A stretch of DNA of 64,000 nt, from NCBI GenBank assembly GCA_016745215.1, contig CP050890.1:1550001-1614000 (forward strand). Direction: 5' to 3'. The notes under the pieces were generated by a model. It saw only the letters and a list, made by a program, of their open reading frames with translations, ran no database searches and had not been told where the DNA came from. This stretch comes from Thiohalocapsa sp. PB-PSB1. Lineage in GTDB: Bacteria; Pseudomonadota; Gammaproteobacteria; Chromatiales; Chromatiaceae. The position numbers were made by a program, and so were the translations under genes. Shown in pieces: positions 1 to 9,037 of this stretch (positions within the stretch are counted from its first letter, which is position 1; each line of letters opens with the position of its first letter).

Positions 1-376
1 GAATCGGTACCGCGCCGGCGATCATACCGCCAAGCGCGAAAGCGATCAGCACCTGATAAGGATACGACTGTGGATGCATCAGCAGTACCCCAGACGCACC
101 CCAGACTAGTCCGGAAAGACCGGCTCCAGCGATAAAGGCGCCCTCCCAGGGTATCCGATTGATCGCATTCGAGTGCCGATGTCTGAAGGCTCGCAGCAAT
201 CGATATCTGGCCAGCGTCACCACCATCAGCGCCAGCAGCCAAAGGCCGAGCAATAAGCCTGGGATCGCGCCCCACAATAATGCGACGAGGATGACCCCGT
301 TGATCGGATTGACGAACAGCGAGATCGGGAGCTGATTGAAACAATATTCGATGAGCTTGAGTTGCTTTCCGCTCAT
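1..376 (-). CDS. N-terminal membrane part of a sensor protein (partial)
   Basis: The minus-strand frame starts at an ATG at 376 (MSGKQL) and runs off the left edge of the window, so only about 125 residues are visible. A GAGG ribosome-binding site lies about ten bases upstream. The protein opens with a short amphipathic stretch (LIEYCFNQLPISLFVNP), followed by several hydrophobic segments and a basic cytoplasmic-type loop near residues 55-70 (RYRLLRAFRHRH). From memory, this pattern is common at the N-terminus of diguanylate cyclases and hybrid histidine kinases of purple sulfur bacteria. The signalling domain is outside the window, so the output activity is unknown. Confidence 0.55.
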   Translation of the reverse strand, partial: MSGKQLKLIEYCFNQLPISLFVNPINGVILVALLWGAIPGLLLGLWLLALMVVTLARYRLLRAFRHRHSNAINRIPWEGAFIAGAGLSGLVWGASGVLLMHPQSYPYQVLIAFALGGMIAGAVPI

Positions 377-869
377 ATGCGAGATCCTCGAGACATTCCG
401 TTTATTATCCATTCCCTCATCCAACGCAAGTCAAATTACGTATAAGATTAAACGCGGAAATGGTTTTCGGCAAGGATCAGTTCCCAGCGTGGGGGAAAAG
501 GGCGATCAGCAGGAATGGAGCGGGCCGGCCGACCTTCACACTGGTGTCAATTAGCCTGGCGCTGGACCGCGAGGACAAGCCGGTGGCTCGGGTCTGGCTG
601 TTTTAGTCAGCCATGAAGGCCGGCATCGCAGTGGCCAGTGCCGCCTTCCAGCTGTTTCAGCGGAAGTAGGCTAAGTGGCAGTCTATCCTCCGTTTTCGCA
701 TGGGTTCTCGAGCTTTTTGCCTGCTTTTGTACCAGGTCAGCGGTTGTACTCGTATGAAAATGCATCCATAGTAAGCAATCTGAGACCAACAAGCCGCCGA
801 TCTATCCGGGCGCATGGTCAAGAAGTCTTTCCCTCCAGATTTTTCCTCGAAAACGGCAAACTTCGCTCA
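377..869. other. intergenic, no gene recognised
   Basis: This region of nearly 500 bases lies upstream of the next gene. It holds only very short open frames, for example an 18-codon frame near 612, and I recognise no protein remnant, RNA gene or clear promoter in it. It must contain the divergent promoters for the genes on either side. Confidence 0.4.
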
Positions 870-2018
870 ATGCTCAGTTCCGTATTGCCATTACTCGCCG
901 TCCTGACGCTGACAATCGTGCTACCGACGATCGGTGCATGGCTCGGTGGTCTATCGTTGAGCGAGCTGATCAAGCTGCCATTGGTTGAGCCTGGCTGGGA
1001 TGCATTGCCGCCAGATCCAACGGTAACTACTGCCGTATGGTTACTAACAGGTTTCGCGCTGGCCGCTGTATTGTGGTTGGCAAGGCCTGTTGTTCGCGCT
1101 GGGCGCGCACCGCAAGAGACATCTATCGCTTTTTCCTTCCCAGGCTTTACCTGGTTTGGTCTTTTCGCCTTGATTGCTGCCATAATGGCCATTGATGGCG
1201 GCGCAATCAATGTTGCCATCGGGCTGATATTGGCCGCATTGACTCTGTTCGCTGATGCCGATACCCAGCGTCGTACCGGTAATAGTCTGATTCAGCAGCA
1301 ACCGGGCTATTTCTCGAGTTTGTTCGCAGCCAGTTTCGTCATCGGCTGGTGTTGCTATTGGCTTAATCTTTATCTACAGCTATGGACCTATCCGGCGGCC
1401 ACCGAGACAGTACCGTTCGTGCTTGGAAAGTCGCTGTACTATGCCCTGTTGTTGCCAGCTGTGCTCAGTCTGCGGCAGTGGTTGGCCTCCTGGCCTCTAT
1501 TGCTTGACCTCACCAGCCGCGCCCGTCCACGGCATATTCAAACGACACCGGGGCAGGGTATCGTGCTGTTTGGCATTGCCGCCACGGCATTGCTCGGCGC
1601 ATCCTTATGGTCGGATTGGATTTACCCACTGGCATTGCTCGCACCTTTGCTGCTGGCGATATCATTGCAACAGATGCGTGGCCAACCGACAATTTTGTCC
1701 GGCCTTGCCGATGGAAACTGGAGCCGCATCCTGCTGCCAGCCGCAGCGACTATTATCATCGGCCTGGTGACACAGGCTAGCCATCAGCTGTTCGGTCCGG
1801 CCTATTTATTGAATCTTCCGCTGATCGGTGGACCGGCATTGCTGGGTTTGCCATTACCTGCATGGCCCTGGCTGGCTTTACTGGGGCTGCTCGGGATCTG
1901 GATCGCGGATCAATTGACCACACCCTGGAAACAGCGCCCGCGGCAACCTCGATATCGGCCCCGGTTCCCGATCAAAGTCGTTGTCGAGGATCGGCTTGCC
2001 AAGCCGAACCGTCGATGA
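870..2018 (+). CDS. polytopic inner-membrane protein of unknown function
   Basis: The product is about 382 aa if translation begins at the ATG at 870 (MLSSVLPLL). The open frame extends 65 codons further upstream, but that stretch lacks hydrophobic character and looks untranslated. The sequence is almost entirely hydrophobic, with roughly ten predicted membrane segments and short polar loops, and it ends in a basic tail (KQRPRQPRYRPRF) that should be cytoplasmic. I see no catalytic motif and do not recognise the family. It precedes the DUF1841 gene on the same strand by 112 bases, so co-transcription is possible but not shown. Confidence 0.6.
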   Translation: MLSSVLPLLAVLTLTIVLPTIGAWLGGLSLSELIKLPLVEPGWDALPPDPTVTTAVWLLTGFALAAVLWLARPVVRAGRAPQETSIAFSFPGFTWFGLFALIAAIMAIDGGAINVAIGLILAALTLFADADTQRRTGNSLIQQQPGYFSSLFAASFVIGWCCYWLNLYLQLWTYPAATETVPFVLGKSLYYALLLPAVLSLRQWLASWPLLLDLTSRARPRHIQTTPGQGIVLFGIAATALLGASLWSDWIYPLALLAPLLLAISLQQMRGQPTILSGLADGNWSRILLPAAATIIIGLVTQASHQLFGPAYLLNLPLIGGPALLGLPLPAWPWLALLGLLGIWIADQLTTPWKQRPRQPRYRPRFPIKVVVEDRLAKPNRR

Positions 2019-2130
2019 GATGCACTGTTACCGGGATTGGGCGAAATGACTCCAACCGGAATCTAGCTTAGCTACATGATTCATGTCATCAAGACCGGCA
2101 TGGCGCCGGATTGATCAGGAACCTCCATTC

Positions 2131-2580
2131 ATGTTCAGTCAAGATCGCACAGCGTTGCGTCGTGTCTACATCGATGCCTGGCGCAAGGCGCAGGCCGGTG
2201 AGCCACTCCAGCCACTGGAGCAACAACTGACGGAGATCATACAACGCCATCCCGAGTATCACGGGCTGCTTGATGCCGGCGTTGATGCGCTCGATCGCGA
2301 TTGGTTGCCAGAACAGGGGGAGAGCAACCCGTTTCTGCACATGAGTCTGCACAGTGCGGTATTGGAGCAGGTGACCGCCGACCGTCCACCCGGTATCCGT
2401 GCTCTGTATCAGCGCATGATTCAACACTGCTTGGGTGATGTGCACGAGGCGGAGCACCGGCTCATGGACTGTCTGGCCGAAATCATGTGGCAGGCGCAAC
2501 GCGATGGACGCGAGCCGGACCCAGCGGCATTGCTCCGCTGTATTAACAGCCGTTGCGGTGGCAACCGGTTCGGGAGCTGA
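2131..2580 (+). CDS. DUF1841 family protein
   Basis: The product is about 149 aa. The chosen start is the ATG at 2131 (MFSQDR), because family members begin this way and the 16 codons upstream are poorly conserved in character; an AGGA lies about 12 bases upstream. Recognisable family motifs in order are the PLE stretch near residue 28, IQRHPEYH near residue 40, NPFLHMSLH near residue 68, RPPGI, and HEAEHRLMDCLAEIMWQAQR near residue 110. The several conserved histidines and acidic residues could bind a metal, but no function is established for the family. It is a small, probably soluble protein found in proteobacteria. Confidence 0.85.
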   Translation: MFSQDRTALRRVYIDAWRKAQAGEPLQPLEQQLTEIIQRHPEYHGLLDAGVDALDRDWLPEQGESNPFLHMSLHSAVLEQVTADRPPGIRALYQRMIQHCLGDVHEAEHRLMDCLAEIMWQAQRDGREPDPAALLRCINSRCGGNRFGS

Positions 2581-3040
2581 TGTTTGTCGGATTCTAGATT
2601 TGCAGGATTTCCGAGGCGACCCACGGCATCAGCAATGTCATCGTCACAGGTATTATCCTGTGATCCTGATGACAGAAGCTCTGTTAAGCAAGACGCTATG
2701 CTGGTCTTTGCTCGCCTGGAAACGAACCTGGGGCATCGGGTTGTTGCCGTTTGCCGAAGTCGTGTTGACAACCTCCGCAAGTGCCAGCAAGGGCGCTTGG
2801 GCGAACTTCTGAGAAGCATCGCGGCACCAAAAGATCATCGCTCGCAAGGCAGGGGATATGTACGACGGTACGCCATCCCTGGACGATGCACTCATTGATC
2901 TCACTCTAATCCAGGCCGCCGCGCACCGCACGGGCGTACGCCTCGGGCGTTTGAAGAATCCCCCCGGACTCTACAACGAGACGCGCGACGTTCCTTGTCA
3001 CGGGTCCGAGTATTTTCCTGCCACAAGCCGTCTACTTCGA
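2581..3040. other. intergenic with hairpin and a possible decayed coding remnant
   Basis: Positions 2644-2663 form a perfect 7-bp hairpin (TCACAGG / CCTGTGA), but no T tract follows, so it is not a clear terminator. At 2858-3040 the plus strand has a short frame (DGTPSLDDALIDLTLIQAA) that weakly resembles the C-terminal end of an oxidoreductase of the Gfo/Idh type. It has no proper start or family context, so I treat it as a possible gene relic only. Confidence 0.3.
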
Positions 3041-3229
3041 TAAGTGATGGTGCAGAAACAAGCTAAACAGGTTTTTGGCTTGGGTGTCGCCTGCCGACTC
3101 ATTCGGTACCGCTATCGGCGTCGGTATCGAACTGACCAACTCCGATTCCGATAGCGACCCCGACCCCGATTTCACTCCCCGCCGATGTCTGGATAGCGTT
3201 GTATAAGTTATTCATGAACCGCTACTAAG
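3041..3229. repeat. S23-type repeat element, internally deleted copy
   Basis: This copy begins TAAGTGATGGTGCAG and ends ATGAACCGCTACTAAGG, the same ends as the longer copies at 10621-12548 and 56978-57604. The middle, which in the long copies encodes a decayed four-helix-bundle protein, is missing here. The low-complexity arms (CTATCGGCGTCGGTATCG and TCCGATTCCGATAGC) are brought together and can pair as a hairpin. Confidence 0.75.
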
Positions 3230-3561
3230 GCACGTAATCTTATGCTCTCCATCGATGCAGAACTCCTGACACCGCGAAGTTTTGAATGCGACGATTCGGC
3301 CGCAAATGTGCTGGAGCATGCACCTGCCCACTAAGCTGTGGGTTTCGAGGCAAGAATCGGCCTCTGCGTCTCGAACAAGAACTATCGAGCCTCTAGGTCA
3401 AATACATATTCTTGCATTCCGGGGCAAAGTTCAACGGAGCACTGGCTTCGTCAAGGGCGCAGTTCTGGGACAAGATCGATAAGTTCGGCGCCCAGTCTAG
3501 TCGAGTTACATTCTTTGGATGCAGCACCCTTGCTGCTCGGGTTCCAGCACACCAGGCATCG
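3230..3561. other. intergenic, nothing recognised
   Basis: About 330 bases lie between the repeat element and the 3' end of the formyltransferase gene. No gene, RNA or clear terminator was seen. Confidence 0.4.
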
Positions 3562-4500
3562 TCAATCGAGCAAATCGATTTCCGCTGCCCCGAACAACTC
3601 CGTCGCAATTGCCGGAGTCAACGGCTGCTCGCCGCACTCAACCCGTGTCAGCCGGAAGCGCCGACCGTCGAGGCAATCGGCAAAGCACCGATCGCCTTCC
3701 CAATAGATGCGCGGACCCTGACCCGCGGCCCGCTGGTCCTCTTTGTACCAACTCCCGAGCACATTAATGCGCAATCCCGCGTGTTCGAAAAAAGCGCCGG
3801 GATAGGGCGGTGCGACGGCGCGAATCAAGTTGTGTATCTGCCAGGCGTCTTGGCTCCAGTCGATGCGCCCATCCTCGGGCCGGCGTGCGCCGAAATAGCT
3901 GCCATTCGCCAAATCCAGCGGTGTTTCGCGATGCTTGCCGGCGAGCATGGAGGGCAGACTCCGCAGCAATAGGGCCTCGCCGGCGCAAATCAGCCGCTGG
4001 AATACCTGATGGGCGGTGTCGTTAGCTAGGATCGGTACGGCCTGCTGGTTCACCAGCGCGCCGGCGTCTGGCTGTTGCTCCATGCGGTGCAGGCTCATGC
4101 CTGTCTGTTGCTCGCCCCGCAGCACGGCCCAGTTGACCGGAACCCGGCCACGGTACTTGGGCAATAATGAACCGTGTAGGTTATATCCGCCGTGCCGTGG
4201 GATCGCGAGCAACTCCGGCCCCAGCATGTGCCGATAATAGAAGGAAAAGATCCAATCCGGCGCACATCCGCGGACCTGCTCCAAGACATCGCTGGCGTTA
4301 GGGTCCAGCGGTGCAATCCACCGGATGCCCTGCCAGTCGGCAACCTCGCGAATGTTGTCGAACCACTGGTTTTCGTCTGAGTCGTCATGGTGGGTGACCA
4401 GCAGTCGTACTTCAATGCCCAGGTGCAGCAGGGCCAGCAACGCTCGGGTACCAACACTGTGGTAGCCGAACACGACCGCGGATTGGGTCAAGGCGGTCAT
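3562..4500 (-). CDS. arnA: ArnA-type sugar formyltransferase (stand-alone)
   Basis: The 312 aa protein matches the formyltransferase half of ArnA. By family analogy it formylates UDP-4-amino-4-deoxy-sugar using 10-formyl-tetrahydrofolate in the cytoplasm. The catalytic set is visible: Asn and His in YNLHGSLLPKYRGRVP and the Asp in QQPDAGALV. A C-terminal OB-like region follows (about residues 205-300). The usual second ArnA domain, the UDP-glucuronate decarboxylase, is absent: the gene ends after the formyltransferase part and no dehydrogenase lies nearby. It overlaps arnC by four bases (ATGA), so it is the last gene of a translationally coupled cluster. The substrate could be an ArnB product other than aminoarabinose, so the symbol is by homology. 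Confidence 0.8.
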   Translation of the reverse strand: MTALTQSAVVFGYHSVGTRALLALLHLGIEVRLLVTHHDDSDENQWFDNIREVADWQGIRWIAPLDPNASDVLEQVRGCAPDWIFSFYYRHMLGPELLAIPRHGGYNLHGSLLPKYRGRVPVNWAVLRGEQQTGMSLHRMEQQPDAGALVNQQAVPILANDTAHQVFQRLICAGEALLLRSLPSMLAGKHRETPLDLANGSYFGARRPEDGRIDWSQDAWQIHNLIRAVAPPYPGAFFEHAGLRINVLGSWYKEDQRAAGQGPRIYWEGDRCFADCLDGRRFRLTRVECGEQPLTPAIATELFGAAEIDLLD

Positions 4501-5507
4501 CGCCCACCTCCGCTCGGTGCCGGCCCAGCGTGCGAGTCCGACTCCGGAACCAGGGTTTCGCGCACCAGATACAGCGGTCGTCCGCGCGATTGCTCAAAGA
4601 TACGCCCGATATATTCGCCCAGCAATCCAATACCGAATAGAATCACGCCAATCAGGAAGAATAGAATGCCGAACAGCGTGAAGACGCCCTCCACCTCTGG
4701 CCCGACGATGAGTCGGCGCAGCGCCATATAAGCCACAAACACAAACGATAACGCTGAAATAGCAAGCCCCACCAATGAGAACAACTGTAACGGCAGGATG
4801 GAAAAGCCGGTCAGCAGATTGAGGTTCAGGTGAGTTAGCTTGAACAGTGAATATTTCGATTCGCCGCCGGCACGTTCGGCATGCTCGACCACCACCTCCG
4901 TCGGGTTTGCGGAAAACAGATAGGCGAGCGCCGGGATAAAGCTACCGGACTCGTTCGATGCAACCACCGCGTCCGCAATGTCCCGATCGTAGGCGCGCAG
5001 CATGCAGCCTTGGTCCGTCATTAGGATTGGTGTCATGCGCGCGCGTAGCTGGTTCATTAGACGTGAGCTGGTATCGCGCCACCAGGGATCACCTTTGCGT
5101 TTGCGACGGATACTGCCGACATAGTCGTGGCCTTGATCCATTGCCGCGAGCAATTTCGGTATCTCCTCCGGCGGATTTTGAAGGTCGGCGTCCAGGGTGA
5201 CGATGCGCGCACCGGTAGCGGCGGCAAAACCGGCAATAATGGCAGCATGCTGACCGGCATTGGTGCGCAGATAGACCACCCGAGTGACATCCGGCCGCTG
5301 CCGATATTGCTTGCGCAACATGCCGGGTGAGTGGTCGCGGCTGCCATCGTCGACGAATACCACCTCGTATTGCACGCCAAGCCGGTCGAGTACCGGGTAA
5401 AGCCGTTCGAACAGCAACGCCAGCACCGCCTGCTCGTTATAGACCGGTACCACCACCGAAAGGTTGCGACCGCGCCGGACCGATGGCAGGTCGATGACTT
5501 CAGCCAT
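4497..5507 (-). CDS. arnC: ArnC-like undecaprenyl-phosphate glycosyltransferase
   Basis: The 336 aa protein is a family 2 glycosyltransferase of the ArnC/DPM type. By homology it transfers a formamido-arabinose-type sugar from UDP to undecaprenyl phosphate on the inner face of the inner membrane. The N-terminal GT-A domain shows VVVPVYNEQ near residue 20, VFVDDGSRD, and LDADLQNPPEEIPKL near residue 105. Two hydrophobic segments near residues 238-265 and 275-300 are the expected membrane anchor. It overlaps the arnB 3' end by 8 bases and the formyltransferase by 4, which fits a single operon running leftward from about 7104. Confidence 0.85.
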   Translation of the reverse strand: MAEVIDLPSVRRGRNLSVVVPVYNEQAVLALLFERLYPVLDRLGVQYEVVFVDDGSRDHSPGMLRKQYRQRPDVTRVVYLRTNAGQHAAIIAGFAAATGARIVTLDADLQNPPEEIPKLLAAMDQGHDYVGSIRRKRKGDPWWRDTSSRLMNQLRARMTPILMTDQGCMLRAYDRDIADAVVASNESGSFIPALAYLFSANPTEVVVEHAERAGGESKYSLFKLTHLNLNLLTGFSILPLQLFSLVGLAISALSFVFVAYMALRRLIVGPEVEGVFTLFGILFFLIGVILFGIGLLGEYIGRIFEQSRGRPLYLVRETLVPESDSHAGPAPSGGGR

Positions 5508-6696
5508 ACACGCCTCCCGGTTGTATTGCCAGGGCAGGTTTTGCTGCGGGGTCGCCGATCAGCTCGTTCAGCGCAACACAGACGCGCTCCACATCGGCAT
5601 CCGTCATGCCTGGAAACAGCGGTAGTGTCAGGGTCTGCTCGCCGATGCGCTCGGCGTTCGGGAAATCCCCTGGTGCGTAGCCGAAGCGTCGGTACAGCCC
5701 GAACAGATGAATAGCAGGGTAGTGAATGCCGGCAGCGATGCCACGCTCGCGCAATGCACACAGGAATGCCGCCCGCGTGCTGCCAAGTGCCGCAAAATCC
5801 ACACAGATACAAAACATATGCCAGCTGTGGCCTGGCGCGTCCTTGGGCAGCCCGAGCAGCGGACTCGGGCGCAGCAAGGCCAGATAGCGCCGCGCCAGTT
5901 GTGCCCGCCGGACATTGAAGGCATCCAGCTTACGCAATTGAGCTAGCCCCAGCGCCGCGTTGACGTCCGGCATGTTCATCTTGCCGCCCCATTCCGATAC
6001 ATTAACGTTACCCTCGGCATCCTTCTCGATACCGTGAAAGCGAATGCGCTGCAACCGGCGCGCCATTTGCTGATCAGCCAGGGCTAATGCGCCGCCCTCG
6101 ATCGTGGTTATGTTCTTATTCGGATGGAAGCTGAAACAAACTGGATTGCCGGATGCGCCGATCTCACGATCCAAATAGCGGCTGCCGATCGCCTGGGCGG
6201 CATCCTCAATCACCGTTAATCCATGCGCGCAGGCCAGCTCGTAGAGCGCGTCCAATGCTGCCGGACGGCCGGCGAAATGCACTGGCATGATCGCTCGCGT
6301 TCGCGGCGAGAGCGCCCGCAATGCCAGCTCCGCGGTCAGATTACGCGACACCGGATCGACATCTGCAAAGCGCGGTCTGGCACCGGTACGAAGCACCACG
6401 TTTGCGCTTGCGGTAAAGCTCATTGCCGGCACGATTACCTCATCGCCTGGGCCGATGTCCGCCGCCAGCAATGCGGCCTCCAGCGCGCTGGTGCCGGAGT
6501 TGAAGGCCAACACCCGCACACCGCCTCCGATGCGCTCGGCCAATGCCTGCTCAAACGCCGCGGTCTGTGGGCCACTGGCAAGCCAGCCGGAAGCGAGCAC
6601 GGCGCGTACCGCGTTCTGCTCGTCTTGGGTAATAGTGGGTTTGGTAAAGGGCAGCAAATCCATAGTAAAATGCCGGTTGCTCATAGATTCAGCCAT
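5500..6696 (-). CDS. arnB: ArnB-like PLP-dependent sugar aminotransferase
   Basis: The product is up to 398 aa and belongs to the DegT/DnrJ/EryC1/StrS aminotransferases. It transfers an amino group from glutamate to C4 of a UDP-4-keto sugar, giving UDP-4-amino-4-deoxy-arabinose in the Arn pathway. The Schiff-base lysine is in SFHPNKNITTIEGG, with the phosphate-binding GTSALEAAL near residue 70 and the VIEDAAQAIGS motif near residue 165. The ATG at 6696 directly follows the stop codon of the upstream transporter gene (TGAATG), so translation is probably coupled; internal ATGs at codons 5 and 12 are alternatives. Neighbouring genes are arnC, the formyltransferase and an ArnE/F-like transporter. 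Confidence 0.85.
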   Translation of the reverse strand: MAESMSNRHFTMDLLPFTKPTITQDEQNAVRAVLASGWLASGPQTAAFEQALAERIGGGVRVLAFNSGTSALEAALLAADIGPGDEVIVPAMSFTASANVVLRTGARPRFADVDPVSRNLTAELALRALSPRTRAIMPVHFAGRPAALDALYELACAHGLTVIEDAAQAIGSRYLDREIGASGNPVCFSFHPNKNITTIEGGALALADQQMARRLQRIRFHGIEKDAEGNVNVSEWGGKMNMPDVNAALGLAQLRKLDAFNVRRAQLARRYLALLRPSPLLGLPKDAPGHSWHMFCICVDFAALGSTRAAFLCALRERGIAAGIHYPAIHLFGLYRRFGYAPGDFPNAERIGEQTLTLPLFPGMTDADVERVCVALNELIGDPAAKPALAIQPGGVYG

Positions 6697-7104
6697 TCAG
6701 GCTCGTGCCAACAACAACACGCCAAGCATGATGATTCCGATGCCGAGCACTTTAAGCGGGTTCATCTCCTCACCGAGCCAGGCCCAGGCGGCCAACGCAT
6801 TGACGATATAACCGATCGACAGCATCGGATAGGCAATGCTGACATCGACCCGGGACAGCGCCACTATCCAGACGCCGACGCTTAGCACATAGCAGCCCAA
6901 CCCTAAATACAGCCAGGGCTGTGCCGCTAGCTGCATGATCGTCGGCATGGCCGCGGACAGATTCAGCTCGATGCTGCCCGTCGTGCGCACACTTGCCTTC
7001 AGTGCGAACTGCGCGGTGGCGTTCAGCAATACGCCAAGAACGATGAGGAAAAAAGCACTGATGGTCACGGCAATGTTGGCAGGGCTGGCTGGATTCGGTG
7101 GCAA
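6697..7104 (-). CDS. small EamA/SMR-type transporter, ArnE/ArnF-like
   Basis: The 135 aa membrane protein has four predicted helices, near residues 10-30, 55-75, 80-100 and 110-132. The small size, the GEEMNPLKVLGIGIIMLGV end and the position directly before arnB match the ArnE/ArnF subunits that flip undecaprenyl-phosphate-linked aminoarabinose across the inner membrane. In Escherichia coli two such genes are needed; only one is present here, so it may work as a homodimer or with a partner elsewhere. It is the first gene of the leftward cluster. Confidence 0.7.
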   Translation of the reverse strand: MPPNPASPANIAVTISAFFLIVLGVLLNATAQFALKASVRTTGSIELNLSAAMPTIMQLAAQPWLYLGLGCYVLSVGVWIVALSRVDVSIAYPMLSIGYIVNALAAWAWLGEEMNPLKVLGIGIIMLGVLLLARA

Positions 7105-7271
7105 AGCATAGCAGAGAAACAGCGCATCTTGAGACTAACCTGCCTCGATCGCAATTTCGGCAATCCAAGTTGGCTTTGGGCTGGAGTGCCATCGTGGCAC
7201 ATGCTAGCCTTTCCGCTCAAATCTGCATTGTCCAGTCCCGTGCCACGATCACTTCAGTCAATGTTGCCACG
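7105..7271. promoter_or_regulatory. divergent promoter region
   Basis: The arn-like cluster runs left and the next small gene runs right from this 167-base gap, so it must contain both promoters. I do not see a motif strong enough to place either one. Confidence 0.35.
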
Positions 7272-7565
7272 ATGTCAGATCCCGGACTCATCGAACAATT
7301 ATTTACGCTGTTGCTGAAACTCCATCAGGAAACCGAGGGCTACCTCGACCGTCAGGATGACCCGCAGCTCTGGTATAACCGCGGCTATGCAAACGGCATG
7401 ATCGCGGCACTGCGCGTGTTGGGCCATGCCGAGCGACTGCAACAGAGCCTCACACCGGATCCCTACGACCTGGCCCGCGATCAGGAACATCTACCATGGG
7501 GCAAGGCCTACGAGCATGGCCGCGAGATGGGTTGGAAGGAAACCTTCGAGGTACTGCCGAGCTGA
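7272..7565 (+). CDS. small conserved-looking hypothetical protein
   Basis: The 97 aa product starts at the ATG at 7272 (MSDPGLIEQL); a longer frame upstream has the character of non-coding DNA. The sequence is soluble, acidic and probably helical, with no membrane segment or signal peptide. Aromatic and charged stretches near residues 30-45 (DPQLWYNRGYANGMIAALR) and 80-97 (WGKAYEHGREMGWKETFE) look constrained. I do not recognise the family and see no motif that suggests a function. Confidence 0.6.
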   Translation: MSDPGLIEQLFTLLLKLHQETEGYLDRQDDPQLWYNRGYANGMIAALRVLGHAERLQQSLTPDPYDLARDQEHLPWGKAYEHGREMGWKETFEVLPS

Positions 7566-8233
7566 CTCTGCAGAAGATCTGTAGATCTTCAGAAAATGAT
7601 TCTGGCATGCTGACCCAAAATGATCAGTCGAAATCAATGGGTTGCGATCAAGTAGTTCCAAGATCTTTTGTTGAAAGACTATCTTTCGCCTGTTGATGAC
7701 TCGTTACAGCGTCACCTGGAGAGCATCTCTTCAGGCATCCGGAAAGGCGGCGCGCACAGAGTCGTCAGGGCAAATGCACCCTCTTCACCAACGTGCTGCG
7801 TGTGCCTGCGGCGAATCAAACTTCATCTTGCACGAGCAGATTGACAGTTTATCAAGGCAGCACCCCCGTTGTCTCTATCGGGATCGCCATTGCCGCTGCC
7901 ATCGAAACCGAAACCGAGACCGAAACCGACAGCACGCCAGTGCGGATCGTATGGAACCAGGGCTATTTGCGTGAATTCGCAGCCAGGCGTTCCTATTTTC
8001 TAATGCAGCGGTGCGGATGTCCCGCTACCACTTCTGCTGTTTGTCGTAATCGTGATCGCTCATCGTGGGTTATCGATGAAAACCACGATGACGACAACGA
8101 CTGCAAATGGTTTCGGGACTTGCGCAGCAGAGCACTAGTAGCACCCTAGTTTCCGGCACCATCATGAAAGTCTGCCTCTGTATCACTGCATGAGCTGTAG
8201 ACACCCATCCCAACCGACTAAGCGGAGCTGACC
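7566..8233. other. intergenic, with a short hexamer repeat
   Basis: This gap of nearly 670 bases has no convincing gene. Positions 7903-7930 hold a near-perfect six-base tandem repeat of the type CGAAAC/CGAGAC next to CTATCGGGATCG. It resembles the low-complexity arms of the S23-type repeats elsewhere in this window, so it may be a relic of one. A 118-codon frame running through it (7793-8149) has repeat-derived composition and is not called. Confidence 0.4.
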
Positions 8234-8884
8234 ATGAGCGACAACCCGATCAAAGATTTCCCGGGCAACGAGATCGATGTGCACTGGGATAAACGCCTGT
8301 GCATACATATCGGTGAATGCGGTTACGCCGACAACACACTCTTCCAAGGTGATCGCGATCCCTGGTGTGTACCCGATGAAGTCAGTCGCGCCGAAGTCCG
8401 CGAAGTCTGCGAGCGCTGCCCAAGCGGTGCCTTGAGTTACACCGATAAGCATGGCGAGCCTGAGCAGGCTGCTGACGAGAATACGATGACACTGGTCTAT
8501 AACGGACCAGTGTATGCCACCGGCCAGCTGAATATCGATGGGGCTGAGCCAGACATGGCTGGCGTGAAGTATCGCGCGGCACTCTGCCGTTGTGGTGCAT
8601 CGAACAACAAGCCATTTTGCGACAATAGCCATCTGCAATCCGGTTTTCAGGATTTTGGCGCGCTCGGCAACAAAGGACCGGGCCTCAGCAGCACCGGTGG
8701 TCCGCTCAATATCAAATCCATGCCAAATGGCCCGTTGATGGTCGAGGGCAACCTGACTATTCGTGCCGGAAGCGGACGTATTGCTTGGCAAGGCGAAAAG
8801 GCCTTTTTGTGCCGCTGCGGTGCATCGAAAAAGAAACCCTTTTGTGATGGCAGCCACAAGGCCGCTGGTTTCAAGGCCGACTGA
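8234..8884 (+). CDS. CDGSH iron-sulfur protein with N-terminal Fer4_19-type domain
   Basis: The 216 aa protein has three iron-sulfur modules. Residues 1-75 match the divergent mono-cluster domain (Fer4_19), with cysteines in KRLCIHIGECGYAD and VCERCPSGAL. Two CDGSH-type [2Fe-2S] motifs follow: CRCGASNNKPFCDNSH near residue 118 and CRCGASKKKPFCDGSH near residue 193. Each has the three-Cys one-His set typical of mitoNEET-like proteins. The likely role is cytoplasmic electron or cluster transfer; no partner is apparent in the neighbourhood. The ATG is preceded by GGAG at good spacing. Confidence 0.9.
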   Translation: MSDNPIKDFPGNEIDVHWDKRLCIHIGECGYADNTLFQGDRDPWCVPDEVSRAEVREVCERCPSGALSYTDKHGEPEQAADENTMTLVYNGPVYATGQLNIDGAEPDMAGVKYRAALCRCGASNNKPFCDNSHLQSGFQDFGALGNKGPGLSSTGGPLNIKSMPNGPLMVEGNLTIRAGSGRIAWQGEKAFLCRCGASKKKPFCDGSHKAAGFKAD

Positions 8885-9037
8885 GGGGCAACAGCAGGCT
8901 TGCGCAAAAGCCATTCACAATTTGGGCGAATGCCTCAGTGCGGGCACCGCCCAAAGTGCACGCCAGCGATTGTCCTATTGTCCGCGCGGATGCGCTATGC
9001 TGTACTCTGCACATCAAGACAAGCACAAAAGGGGATT

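Noticed and set aside
7793..8149. A 118-codon frame with an ETETETET stretch
   Set aside because: The acidic run is encoded by a six-base tandem repeat in non-coding DNA related to the S23-type repeat arms. No start site or conserved features.
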